Positions 51,077 to 59,443 of a stretch of DNA of 64,000 nucleotides are shown piece after piece. The position numbers were made by a program, and so were the translations under genes. This stretch comes from Variovorax boronicumulans (GTDB taxonomy: Bacteria; Pseudomonadota; Gammaproteobacteria; Burkholderiales; Burkholderiaceae_C). How positions within the stretch are numbered: the stretch's first letter is position 1; each line of letters starts with the position of its first letter. Where the stretch lies: assembly GCF_030812215.1 (NCBI RefSeq), contig NZ_JAUSSG010000002.1:558001-622000 (forward strand), given 5' to 3'. Under the pieces are notes generated by a model. The model saw nothing but the letters and a program-made list of their open reading frames with translations. It ran no database searches and was not told where the DNA came from.

Positions 51077-52071
51077 ACAAGACCCTCAAGACCATGACTC
51101 CTGACATCACCCGCAGCCGCACCGCCTGGACCGCGATGCTGCTGCGCCGCGCCATCCAGATCCTCGCGCTCGGCCTCCTGGTGGGCACCGTGTGCTTCTT
51201 CATGGCCCGCTCGCTCCCGGGCGACATGGCCACCCGCATCGCCGCGGGTCGCTACGGCTACGACCTCGTGAGCAACGCGGCGGCCGATGCCGTGCGCCTC
51301 GAACTCGGGCTCGATCGGCCCCTGTGGCTCGCGCTGCTGCACTGGTGGGGAGACATCGTGCGGCTCGATCTCGGCACCTCGCTGGTCACCGGCCATGCCG
51401 TGTGGCGCGAAGTGGCGCATCAACTCGCCGCGACCATCGAACTGGCGGTCGCCTCGGTGTTCGTCGCGGCCGTCGTCGGCTTGCCGCTGGGCATCTGGTC
51501 GGGCCTGCATGCGGGCGGATGGGTCGACCGCCTCACGCTGGCGCTGGCCGTGGTGCTGCGCGCGCTGCCGCCCTTTCTGCTCGCCGTGCTGCTGATGGTG
51601 GTGGTCGCGGTGCAGCTCGATGCCGTGCCGGTTGCGGGCGACGACCACGGCGGCAGCCTGCTGCTGCCTGCGTTGACGCTCGGCCTCGGGCTGGCCGCCG
51701 GGCTGGCGCGCGTGGCCCGCTCCGCCATGCGCGAGGCCGCCGCCTCCGCGTCTTTCGAGTTCGCCCGCAACAAGGGCCTGAGCGACCGGCAGGCGCTGAT
51801 TCGCCACGGCCTGCGCCAGGCGGCCACGCCGGTGGTGGCCTACCTTGGCGTGCATGCGGTGTTCCTGGTCGAAGGCGCGGTCGTCGTCGAAACCCTGTTC
51901 GCCTGGCCCGGCATCGGCCATGCGCTGGTGCATGCGGTGTTCGGGCGCGACGTGCCGATGATCCAGGGCGCGGCCCTGTGCATGGGCCTCCTGTTCGTGG
52001 GGTTCAACCTGCTGGTGGATGCGGCCTGCCTCGCGCTCGATCCGCGCCGGCGCATGGGAGCGGTGGCATGA
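51073..52071 (+). CDS. Opp/Nik-type ABC permease (first, DppB-like)
   Basis: A 332-residue inner-membrane permease with six helices. It has the N-terminal RRAIQILALGLLVGTVCFFM ARSLPGD motif of DppB-type subunits and the EAA cytoplasmic loop in RSAMREAAASASFEFARNKG LSDRQ. LFAWPGIGHALVHAVFGRDV is the final conserved segment. The GTG at 51073 overlaps the upstream stop; an ATG at 51094 would give 325 residues. The second permease overlaps by ATGA. Confidence 0.9.
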   Translation: MNKTLKTMTPDITRSRTAWTAMLLRRAIQILALGLLVGTVCFFMARSLPGDMATRIAAGRYGYDLVSNAAADAVRLELGLDRPLWLALLHWWGDIVRLDLGTSLVTGHAVWREVAHQLAATIELAVASVFVAAVVGLPLGIWSGLHAGGWVDRLTLALAVVLRALPPFLLAVLLMVVVAVQLDAVPVAGDDHGGSLLLPALTLGLGLAAGLARVARSAMREAAASASFEFARNKGLSDRQALIRHGLRQAATPVVAYLGVHAVFLVEGAVVVETLFAWPGIGHALVHAVFGRDVPMIQGAALCMGLLFVGFNLLVDAACLALDPRRRMGAVA

Positions 52072-52904
52072 GCGGCAGCCTGATCGACATGGCGCCGCTC
52101 ACAGGCCGCGGTGCGCCGCGTACGGCAGCCCGCCGCCGCGCGGGCCTCGGCATCCTCGCGCTGGTCGCCGCGTTCTCCCTGTTCGGACCGGCGCTGATCG
52201 GCATCGACCCCGCCCGCCAGACCCTCGCCGACACGCTCATGCCGCCCGGCGCCGCCCACTGGCTCGGCACCGACGTGCTCGGCCGCAGCGTGCTCGCGCG
52301 GCTCGCGCATGCGGCCCGGCTCTCGCTGGGCCTGGCCTTGCTCGCGGCATTGACCGCGGCCATCCCCGGCGTGCTGCTGGGCGTGGCCGCGAGCTGGCGC
52401 GGCGGGCGCACCGAACGCGCGCTGGTCATGCTGGCCGATGCCGTGCTCTCGGTGCCGGGCCTGCTGCTGGTGCTGCTGTTCGCCGCGCTGGCGCCGGGGC
52501 GGCACTGGGCGCTGTACATCGGCCTGTCGCTGTCGCTGTGGGTCGAGTACTTCCGCGTGTGCCGCGCAGCCAGCCGGCAGGTGCTCGCGGGCGATGCGGT
52601 GCAGGCCTCGCGCCTGCTCGGCTTCGGTACGGGCTACGTGCTGCGCAGGCACTTGCTGCCCGCCCTCGCGCCCGTGCTGGGAACCTTGCTCGCCTTCAGT
52701 GCCGCGCAGGCCGTGCTGGCGCTCGCCGCGCTCGGCTTCATCGGCGTGGGCCTGCAGCCGCCCACGCCCGAACTGGGATTGATGATGACCGAGTTCCTTC
52801 CCCACTACGAAGAGGCGCCGTGGCTCATTGCCGCGCCCGTGGCGCTGCTCATGGCGGTCGTGCTCGGCATGATGCTCGTGGCCGGCGACGGAGAGACCGC
52901 ATGA
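52068..52904 (+). CDS. Opp/Nik-type ABC permease (second, DppC-like)
   Basis: A 278-residue permease with an N-terminal helix (LGILALVAAFSLFGPALIGI), the DppC hallmark HWLGTDVLGRSVLARLAHAA R, and the EAA loop (YFRVCRAASRQVLAGDAVQA). The C-terminal part LGFIGVGLQPPTPELGLMMT EF is also typical. It starts at the ATGA overlap with the first permease and ends in an ATGA overlap with the ATPase gene. The whole cassette is therefore translationally coupled. Confidence 0.9.
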   Translation: MSGSLIDMAPLTGRGAPRTAARRRAGLGILALVAAFSLFGPALIGIDPARQTLADTLMPPGAAHWLGTDVLGRSVLARLAHAARLSLGLALLAALTAAIPGVLLGVAASWRGGRTERALVMLADAVLSVPGLLLVLLFAALAPGRHWALYIGLSLSLWVEYFRVCRAASRQVLAGDAVQASRLLGFGTGYVLRRHLLPALAPVLGTLLAFSAAQAVLALAALGFIGVGLQPPTPELGLMMTEFLPHYEEAPWLIAAPVALLMAVVLGMMLVAGDGETA

Positions 52905-54307
52905 CCGCTTCCGTTCTCCTCGCAGCCGACAACCTCGGCGTTCACGTCGGCACCCGCGCCCTGCTGCGCGACGTGTCCTTCAGCCTGCGCCCCGGCGACG
53001 TGCTGACCCTGCTCGGCGAAAGCGGCGCCGGCAAATCGCTGCTCGCCCAAGCCGTGATGGGCAACCTGCCCGCCGCGCTGCGCGCCAGCGGCAGCGTCAC
53101 CCTCGACGGCGCGACGAGCCGCGCCGACGACGCCCGCGCGCGGCGCCCGCGCTGGGGCCGCACGCTCGCGCTGCTGCCCCAGGAGCCGAGCCTCGCCCTC
53201 GACCCGCTGATGCGCATCGCGCCCCAGCTCTCGGAAACGCACGAACTGGTGCGCGGCGCCGCATTCGGCGACGCGGAAGCCGCGGCCCTGCGCGACCTCG
53301 AAGCCGCAGGGCTCGCGGCCTCCGCGCGGCACTACCCATGGCAGCTTTCCGGCGGCATGGCGCAGCGCGCCGCCGCCGCCGTGGCCTGCGCGGGCGGTGC
53401 CCGCATCCTGCTGGCCGACGAACCCACCAAGGGCCTGGACGCGCACTGGCGCGACCACACCGTGGCCATGCTGCAGGGCGTGCAGCGCGGCGGTGGATGC
53501 GTCGTTGTCATCACGCACGACCTGCGCGTGGCACAGGCGCTCGGCGGACAACTCATCGTGCTGTGCGCCGGCCAGGTCGTGGAGCGCGGCGACGCCCGCA
53601 CCGTGCTCGCCAACCCGCAGCATGCGTTCACCCGAAGGCTCGTTGCGGCCGACCCGGCGCGCTGGCCCCGACGCGCAGTTTCGGCGCCCGCAGGCGAGAC
53701 AGTGCTCAGCGCACAGGGCCTGTCCAAGGCCTTCGGCGGCAGGCCGCTGTTCGACGGGGTCGATCTGCAGATTCGCGCCGGCGACCGCTTCGTGGTGCAG
53801 GGCCCCAGCGGCACCGGCAAGAGCACGCTGGGCAATGTGCTGCTCGGGCTCATGCCCGCCGACCGCGGCGTGGTGCGGCGCGCACAGGGCCTGCATGCCA
53901 CCGCCTTCCAGAAGCTCTACCAGGACCCCGTCGCTTCTTTCGCGCCGCAGATCACCCTGGGGCAGTCGCTGCGCGACGTGGCGTCCAGGCATCGCTGCGC
54001 ATGGCCCGCCGTGCTGCAGCACCTCGCGCGCATGGGTGTGCCGCACGACCTGCTGGCGCGCCGCCCCTCGCAGGTGTCCGGCGGCGAACTGCAGCGCGTC
54101 GCGCTCGCGCGCGTGCTCACGGTGCAGCCCGCGCTCGTGTTCGCCGACGAGCCGACCTCGCGGCTCGACCCGGTCTCCCAGCAGGAAGCCATGGCCGTCC
54201 TGCTCGATGCGCTCGACGAACGCGGCGCGGCGCTGATGCTGGTGACCCACGACGACGACATCGCGGATGCGGTGGCGACGCAGCGTTGGAGGCTTGCAGC
54301 GGGCTGA
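52901..54307 (+). CDS. Fused double ABC ATPase (DppD-DppF-like)
   Basis: A single 468-residue protein carrying both ATPase domains that are usually two genes (nikD/nikE or dppD/dppF). Domain 1: LLGESGAGKSLLAQAV (Walker A), PWQLSGGMAQRAAAAV (signature) and ILLADEPTKGLDAHW (Walker B). Domain 2: VQGPSGTGKSTLGNVL, PSQVSGGELQRVALAR and LVFADEPTSRLDPV. Domains are complete. The fused form suits a compact metal/peptide uptake cassette. It is the last gene of the TonB-SBP-permease-permease-ATPase operon. Confidence 0.92.
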   Translation: MTASVLLAADNLGVHVGTRALLRDVSFSLRPGDVLTLLGESGAGKSLLAQAVMGNLPAALRASGSVTLDGATSRADDARARRPRWGRTLALLPQEPSLALDPLMRIAPQLSETHELVRGAAFGDAEAAALRDLEAAGLAASARHYPWQLSGGMAQRAAAAVACAGGARILLADEPTKGLDAHWRDHTVAMLQGVQRGGGCVVVITHDLRVAQALGGQLIVLCAGQVVERGDARTVLANPQHAFTRRLVAADPARWPRRAVSAPAGETVLSAQGLSKAFGGRPLFDGVDLQIRAGDRFVVQGPSGTGKSTLGNVLLGLMPADRGVVRRAQGLHATAFQKLYQDPVASFAPQITLGQSLRDVASRHRCAWPAVLQHLARMGVPHDLLARRPSQVSGGELQRVALARVLTVQPALVFADEPTSRLDPVSQQEAMAVLLDALDERGAALMLVTHDDDIADAVATQRWRLAAG

Positions 54308-54442
54308 GCCCCGGTACGACAAAGGCGGCGGTCGGCCGCACGCACGCAGGCAGGCACGCACGTCAGACAACGCAAGGATTTGGCAGAAAACGCCGCCCCG
54401 CCGCGGTCACAGCCCCATCCGATGCGCCCGAGACTGACGCGC

Positions 54443-55579
54443 ATGACAAATGCCGCTACCTCTGCCATCGCCGAGATGGACGCCCGCCCCGCAGCAGCCG
54501 CAGCAGCAACAACAACAAATGCTGATGCTGCCGGGGCGTCCATCAAGAACCTCCCCGTCAACCTCTTCGCCGCGGTGATGGGCCTCTCGGGCCTCGCCAT
54601 GGGCTGGCGCCTTGCGCACACCGAGTTCGGCGCCGTCGTGCCCCGCGTGGTGTCGGACGTGATCGGCCTCTTTGCCACCTTCGTCTTTGTCGTGCTCGCC
54701 ATCGGCTACGGCGCCAAGCTGCTGCGGCACCCGGCGGCGGTGAAGGCCGAATTCCATCACCCGATTGCCGGCAACTTCTTCGGCACCATCGCGATTGCGT
54801 TGCTGCTGCAATCGGCCGTGCTCGGCCACTACAACGACACGCTGGGCCGGGTGATGTGGATCGCCGGCACCGTCGCCACCCTGCTGCTGGCCGCCCATGT
54901 GGTCTCGCGCTTGCTGGGCGGCAACGGCCACCCTGCGCATGCGGTGCCCGCGTGGATCATTCCCGGCGTCGCCGCGCTGGACATTCCCGTCACCGGCAGC
55001 CACATGCCCATGGCCTGGGCCGGCGAAGTGCTGCTGCTGTCGGCCGCCGTGGGCTCGGTGCTGGCGGTCGTGCTGTTCACGATGATCGTCACGCGGTTGA
55101 TCCAGCACGAACCGCTCGCCCCGGCGATGACGCCCTCGCTGCTGATTCTTGTCGCGCCGTTCGAGGTGGGGTTCACGGCGTATGTGAACCTCACGGGGCG
55201 GGTGGATCTGTTCGCGGGGCTGTTGTTTTACTTCGGGGTGTTTTTGTTTGTGGTGCTGGCGCCGAAGGTGTTCAAGCGGAGCGTGCCGTTTGGGGCGGGG
55301 TGGTGGGCGATTAGTTTTCCGCTGGCTGCGATGGTGAATGCGGGGGTCGTGTATGCGGGGGTGAGGGGGGTTTGGGCGTTGAAGCTATTGGCCGGAGCGT
55401 TGCTGGTGCTTTTTACCGCGGTGCTGTTTGTGTTGGCGGTTCGGACGGCGCGGGTTCTTTTTAAATGGGCGGTTGTTGGCGAGTTGAGAGGAGCCGAGGC
55501 AGCACCGAGGCCGTCTACGCTGGCGGCTGGGGTCAACAGGTGGCGGGTGTTCTGCGGGGGTCGGCATTTTGAGTCTTGA
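54443..55579 (+). CDS. SLAC1/TDT-family anion transporter
   Basis: A 378-residue membrane protein of the TDT family (tellurite resistance/dicarboxylate transporter, SLAC1-like), about ten helices. Family motifs include LPVNLFAAVMGLSGLAMGWR, EFHHPIAGNFFGTIAIALLL and PAWIIPGVAALDIPVTGSHM. Base composition changes inside the gene: before about 55150 third positions are mostly C, afterwards G and T dominate (runs such as GGGG and TTT codons). The last 30 residues (GAEAAPRPSTLAAGVNRWRV onward) do not resemble a normal family end. The 3' end therefore looks altered, next to the AT-rich defence insert. Start chosen at MTNAATS; earlier in-frame Met exists at 54380. Confidence 0.85.
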   Translation: MTNAATSAIAEMDARPAAAAAATTTNADAAGASIKNLPVNLFAAVMGLSGLAMGWRLAHTEFGAVVPRVVSDVIGLFATFVFVVLAIGYGAKLLRHPAAVKAEFHHPIAGNFFGTIAIALLLQSAVLGHYNDTLGRVMWIAGTVATLLLAAHVVSRLLGGNGHPAHAVPAWIIPGVAALDIPVTGSHMPMAWAGEVLLLSAAVGSVLAVVLFTMIVTRLIQHEPLAPAMTPSLLILVAPFEVGFTAYVNLTGRVDLFAGLLFYFGVFLFVVLAPKVFKRSVPFGAGWWAISFPLAAMVNAGVVYAGVRGVWALKLLAGALLVLFTAVLFVLAVRTARVLFKWAVVGELRGAEAAPRPSTLAAGVNRWRVFCGGRHFES

Positions 55580-55815
55580 TGACCGTATGAGTTGGCAGCT
55601 GCGTATGACGACAGACTGATCTGTCGCGGCCCAACGCAACTGACGTGAAGGCTGGATGTGACTTTCGCACCGGAATCGTTGACTTTCAATTCAGCGCCGG
55701 ATCAAAATCCATTAGCAGAAACACCTCGTAAAAATTCGATACTCGCAGCGGAGTCAACATCAAACTCGGTATGGGCCGCGTAGCTACCATGACATCTTGA
55801 AAAAATTGGAGCGCA
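55580..55815. other. Left junction of AT-rich insert
   Basis: This 236-bp stretch passes from GC-rich host sequence to the AT-rich insert at about 55670. It has no convincing gene. A possible -35 TTGACT occurs at 55679-55684, with only a weak -10 (TCAAAA) about 17 bp on. A GGAG lies eight bases before the ATPase ATG. Confidence 0.5.
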
Positions 55816-57405
55816 ATGCAATTTAAAATTTTATCCAGAAACACTTGGACCCCAAGCTCCGGAAAAAACACGGTATATCTGCGCGCGGACAATTGGAACG
55901 ACTTTTCATTCGTTACGTTGTTCAAAATGTCCTTACATGACAAAGACGGCCAAGCCCACGATATTGGCGCAACGAAAATAGGATTTAAAGGGCAAACAAC
56001 GGAAGTTTTTACTCAAAACAAAATTCCTCAATCCTTTGAGAATTTAGACGAGGAATTCTTTTCACTGGGGCAAGGTGTTGAATTTTATAAAAACTTGGCC
56101 TTACTACCCAAAGATATTCGGCAAAACATCTTAATTTCACTCAGAGACATTGTTGCTCAACCAGAAATAATTGAAGAAATAAAAGAAGAAAAGGTTTTCG
56201 GGACATCTCTATTACGGGACACAAGTCTGTCTGTCATCAAAGGACAATATGCAAGGGTACTAGAGCGGAAATCCGAGCTTACAGATTTCAAGTTCAAATT
56301 TACACGCCCTGAATCGGAAAAGCTTGGTGGAATTGACCTTGGGTTTAAGGTAACTGCGAATTCAACGCCAAGCACAAACATTCATGCAATTATTGGCCGA
56401 AACGGAGTAGGAAAAACAACGCTACTAAATGGACTGATTGACCTCATCGCAGGGAAAAATGGCTCCGGCCAACTCTTTGATCTCTCAGGATGGAAAGAGA
56501 CAAAAATTTCGGATGATTACTTCAGCAGTCTTGTTTCTGTTTCATTCAGCGCATTCGATCCATTCACGCCCCCTCAAGAGCAATCTGATCCGGCTAAAGG
56601 GACTTGCTATTTTTATATTGGATTGAAAGACGCATTGAACGCAGAGCGTCACCGCAACATTTCAGAACTTCGGACTGACTGCATCCACGCTTTAAGCACT
56701 TGCTTTCAAAATCCAGAAAAGACCACGCGCTGGATAAATGCCATAGAAAAGCTGGGATCTGATGAGAATTTTTCCTCTATGAAATTGAATCAATTAGAGG
56801 AAAGCTACAACGATATTCGCGACGGAATAAGCAATGACATTCAGTCTGACTCCGATGAGTTCAAGGAAGTTTACAGCGAAAGAATTGACCCCTATTTATC
56901 CCGAATGAGTTCTGGGCATGCAATTGTTCTTCTGACCATAACTAGATTAGTTGCGACGGTGGAGGAAAAAACTCTGGTGCTGCTTGACGAGCCAGAAAGT
57001 CATTTACACCCACCTCTTTTATCTGCATTTGTTCGCGCGCTCGCTGATTTACTCCACGATAAAAATGGAGTGGCAATCATTGCCACGCACTCACCCGTAG
57101 TGCTTCAAGAAATACCCAAATCTTGCGTTTGGAAAATTCATCGTGTCGGAAAAAGCATTACTTTCGATCGTCCAGCCATTGAGACCTTTGGAGAGAATGT
57201 TGGCTCATTAACTAGCGAAGTCTTCAGCCTTGAAGTTGAGCGCTCGGGTTTTCATGAGCTACTTTCAAAATCGGTGGCGAGCGGACGGACATATGAAGAA
57301 ATTGTGGCCGACTATAACCAGCAACTCGGCTTTGAAGCTCGCGCCATCTTGAAAGCGCTTCTCGCCAATCGGGATAGGAACATCAATCATGATGCGGCTA
57401 ACTGA
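55816..57405 (+). CDS. AAA ATPase of a Septu-like (PtuA-like) defence pair
   Basis: A 529-residue ATPase of the SMC/ABC-like AAA class used in bacterial defence. Walker A is IIGRNGVGKTTLL (194-201), the ABC-type signature lies in YLSRMSSGHAIVLL (Ser-Ser-Gly near 365-367), Walker B is TLVLLDEPESHLHPP (387-400), and the His switch is AIIATHSPVVLQE (His425). The 190 residues before Walker A are unlike standard ATPases and may bind a partner or substrate. The gene is AT-rich with codon use unlike its neighbours, indicating transfer. Its end overlaps the HNH gene by 17 nt. PtuA-type ATPases pair with HNH PtuB in Septu, which this matches in outline; the exact family cannot be fixed without a profile search. 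Confidence 0.82.
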   Translation: MQFKILSRNTWTPSSGKNTVYLRADNWNDFSFVTLFKMSLHDKDGQAHDIGATKIGFKGQTTEVFTQNKIPQSFENLDEEFFSLGQGVEFYKNLALLPKDIRQNILISLRDIVAQPEIIEEIKEEKVFGTSLLRDTSLSVIKGQYARVLERKSELTDFKFKFTRPESEKLGGIDLGFKVTANSTPSTNIHAIIGRNGVGKTTLLNGLIDLIAGKNGSGQLFDLSGWKETKISDDYFSSLVSVSFSAFDPFTPPQEQSDPAKGTCYFYIGLKDALNAERHRNISELRTDCIHALSTCFQNPEKTTRWINAIEKLGSDENFSSMKLNQLEESYNDIRDGISNDIQSDSDEFKEVYSERIDPYLSRMSSGHAIVLLTITRLVATVEEKTLVLLDEPESHLHPPLLSAFVRALADLLHDKNGVAIIATHSPVVLQEIPKSCVWKIHRVGKSITFDRPAIETFGENVGSLTSEVFSLEVERSGFHELLSKSVASGRTYEEIVADYNQQLGFEARAILKALLANRDRNINHDAAN

Positions 57406-58249
57406 GCCTCAGTATAGTTTTGAACAATCATTGATTGAATGCATAGCAGGCATTACGGGAAATGCTGCGCTTCGAGAAAAGGTTACCATCAGCAGGCCCA
57501 ACCTAATTGAGGGAGCAGCGCATTATCTGGCTGCCGCCGCCGCGGGCAAGTTATATGCAATAGCTCCGATCAACGCCGCTCAAGGTCAAGACCCGCGTGT
57601 AGTCAACGATTTGACAAAATCGGAGTTAATTAAAATCTACGATCAGTATTTCGTGCCGCCAGAGAAGCCGGCGCGAAAAATTTACAACGAATTGCTTAAT
57701 TCGGCAAAAGAGAAGTGTCCATTCTGCGGGGGCATAGGAACACCTCGAAATTTAGACCATTTTCTTCCCAAAGCTCATTTCCCTCAATTCTCATTTGCGC
57801 CTCAAAATTTGGTCCCAGCATGCCGCGATTGCAATATGGATGGGAAAATGGAGGCGTATGCCACGACGCCTGAAGCGCAATTTATTCACCCATATTCTGA
57901 CAGCTCCATTTTTTTCCAAGAACAGTGGATTTTCGCGAAATACCATGTGCAAGCACACGACGTACCCGGGCATTTTGAATATGCCGTCCTACCGCCTGGC
58001 GGATGGAATGAAATTGACAAGAGACGAGTGAAGAAGCATTTTTTAGATTTTGATTTGGGGAAACGCTACTCCATCAAAGCTGCGGAATTATTAGGCACAA
58101 TTCTTCAGCAAATTTCTCGGCTGCAGAACTCTGGCATGGGTAATGAAACAATCAGTGCCGTACTAATTCAGCCTGGAATAGAAAAAGCTCCTTTCATTAA
58201 TCATTGGCAAACAGGTATGTTTCAATCCCTTAAGGACGTGCTGCAATAG
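57389..58249 (+). CDS. HNH nuclease of a Septu-like (PtuB-like) defence pair
   Basis: A 286-residue protein with a central HNH/McrA-type nuclease: CPFCGG (Cys110, Cys113), RNLDHFLPKAHFPQFSF (Asp123, His124), QNLVPACRDCN (Asn140, Cys145, Cys148). The two CxxC pairs would hold zinc and the DH...N trio cuts nucleic acid. N-terminal 100 residues (YSFEQSLIECIAGITGNAAL onward) and the C-terminal helical domain are of unknown role. It overlaps the ATPase gene by 17 nt, so the two are translated together. Low GC content and an isolated position fit a mobile defence module. TIGR02646-like PtuB nucleases share the general CxxC-DH-NL-CxxCN pattern. Confidence 0.85.
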   Translation: MMRLTEPQYSFEQSLIECIAGITGNAALREKVTISRPNLIEGAAHYLAAAAAGKLYAIAPINAAQGQDPRVVNDLTKSELIKIYDQYFVPPEKPARKIYNELLNSAKEKCPFCGGIGTPRNLDHFLPKAHFPQFSFAPQNLVPACRDCNMDGKMEAYATTPEAQFIHPYSDSSIFFQEQWIFAKYHVQAHDVPGHFEYAVLPPGGWNEIDKRRVKKHFLDFDLGKRYSIKAAELLGTILQQISRLQNSGMGNETISAVLIQPGIEKAPFINHWQTGMFQSLKDVLQ

Positions 58250-58376
58250 CTCATCCTTTCAAATCGACTACGATTGCCACGCCACCCTCTATAAAATTCA
58301 GACGACCAGATTTCAAACTAATCATTGACTAGTGCTGATTCGTTCAAGGTCAATACGATTCCTTGCCCAACGAAAA

Positions 58377-58432
58377 CTCTCGACGCAAACCGGCACGCCT
58401 AACCTGTGGTCAGCTGCAACAAGCGTCGAGAG
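58377..58432. repeat. 10-bp inverted repeat at the right edge of the insert
   Basis: CTCTCGACGC (58377-58386) and GCGTCGAGAG (58423-58432) are perfect complements separated by 36 bases. The composition returns to GC-rich here. It may be a transcription terminator of the defence pair, or a trace of the insertion event; no direct repeat matching the left junction was found. Confidence 0.55.
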
Positions 58433-58447
58433 ATTGTCAGTTCCCCC

Positions 58448-58753
58448 CTACCCCCTCACACTCGCCTGCAACAACTCATCCGCAGCCCGCGCCAGATCCG
58501 CAGCGATCCACATCATGTTTGCGCGGTGCGTCTCTCCTGCTTCTTCGAACCAGCCGTTGCCGTCCCCATAGGCGCACCACAGCAGCGAGTGCAGCTGCGT
58601 GAGTTTTTCTTCGAGGAGGTCTCTTGCTTCGTTGCCCGTCGGGGTTGAGGGCGGCGCGCCGCTGGGGGTGTTGGTGCCGCTGCTGCTGCGAGCACCGCTG
58701 CGGCGGGAGGGAGATTTGGGCGTAGAACGCCCGGCGATAATTTGCTTAGCCAT
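58448..58753 (-). CDS. Small protein of unknown function, 101 residues
   Basis: Starts MAKQIIAGRSTPKSPSRRSG, a Ser/Pro/Thr-rich disordered half, then a helical half with EEKLTQLHSLLWCAYGDGNG WFEEAGETHRANMMWIAADL AR. The second half has the compact, conserved look of a real domain (W-C-x-Y-G-x-G-x-x-W), but I cannot name the family. It reads on the minus strand, convergent with the HNH gene. It is the first host-like gene after the AT-rich insert. Confidence 0.6.
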   Translation of the reverse strand: MAKQIIAGRSTPKSPSRRSGARSSSGTNTPSGAPPSTPTGNEARDLLEEKLTQLHSLLWCAYGDGNGWFEEAGETHRANMMWIAADLARAADELLQASVRG

Positions 58754-59443
58754 TTGGTGTGCGCTTTCGAAAGTGGTTGCACGTCATGTGGTCAGACGGT
58801 CAGGGTGTTCGCGCAACCTGGCCGTCGCCTTTTGCGCCTCACATTCGCATCGATGGCACTTGGCAGGCCGTCGACACCCGCCGTGAGGCAAGGCGGTTGA
58901 TTCATTCACTCATCCGTTCATTTCTCTTCCGGGTTGTTCGTCGCTCCTTTCTGTCTTGCTTGCTTTCACGCTGCGCTGTTCGTGGGTCACTCAGTGCAGC
59001 GTCTGGTTGCTGGGGCATTCACTGTAGAGAAGCAAAGCCGCGCGGGAGAAAAGAATTCGTCGAGGAATTCTCGAATTCGCGAGGCATCTGTCGGGCGATG
59101 ACCGAAAGACGGACGGGGACACAAAGCACTGACAGTCGCGGGCGTGTCGCGCGCCGGCGCGGCGCAAATTCGGCCGCTGCCGAACGGGCCGGCCCGCGCA
59201 TCTCCGGGAACCGTTGAACGTCGAGCCCGGACAGAGCCCGCGACGTGCGCCGCTTCGTCGATGGGCGCGAAGCACGCGATGAGCAGCAGGTTGCCCATCG
59301 CATGCTTCGTGCGTATCTCACCGAACATTAGATACATCTGAAGTCGTGGGGAAATCCTCACTCTCCTCGTGGAGAATCGCGGCTTGACTTCAATTTAGAC
59401 ATATATCTAAAATCGATTCGATACATCCACCAAGGAGTTCGAC
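58754..59443. other. 690-bp stretch without a convincing gene
   Basis: Several short open frames on both strands overlap here but none has a recognisable domain or clear codon bias. Three GAATTC hexamers occur within 30 bp at about 59052-59080. The last 120 bp carry the AT-rich promoter and operator of the yqjI-like gene, described separately. Confidence 0.5.
59384..59411 (+). promoter_or_regulatory. Promoter and palindromic operator of yqjI-yqjH
   Basis: TTGACT (59384-59389) is followed by a palindrome, TTTAGA-CATATA-TCTAAA (59394-59411), that overlaps the likely -10 (TCTAAA, 16 bp from the -35). Related AGATACATCT (59330-59339) and CGATACATC (about 59419-59427) lie on either side. A repressor bound to the palindrome would block RNA polymerase, as YqjI is known to do at its own promoter in E. 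coli. A strong AAGGAG ribosome site precedes the ATG at 59444. Confidence 0.68.

Noticed and set aside
55686..55943. 85-codon minus-strand frame at the start of the AT-rich insert
   Set aside because: Overlaps the start of the ATPase gene in antisense and has no recognisable feature.
55580..58447. Retron or CRISPR element linked to the ATPase-HNH pair
   Set aside because: No reverse transcriptase, no repeat array and no msr/msd-like structure could be seen in the insert or its flanks.
58987..59361. 124-codon minus-strand frame in the gene-free stretch
   Set aside because: Overlapping frames on both strands with no domain, no ribosome site and no codon bias; not reported as a gene.
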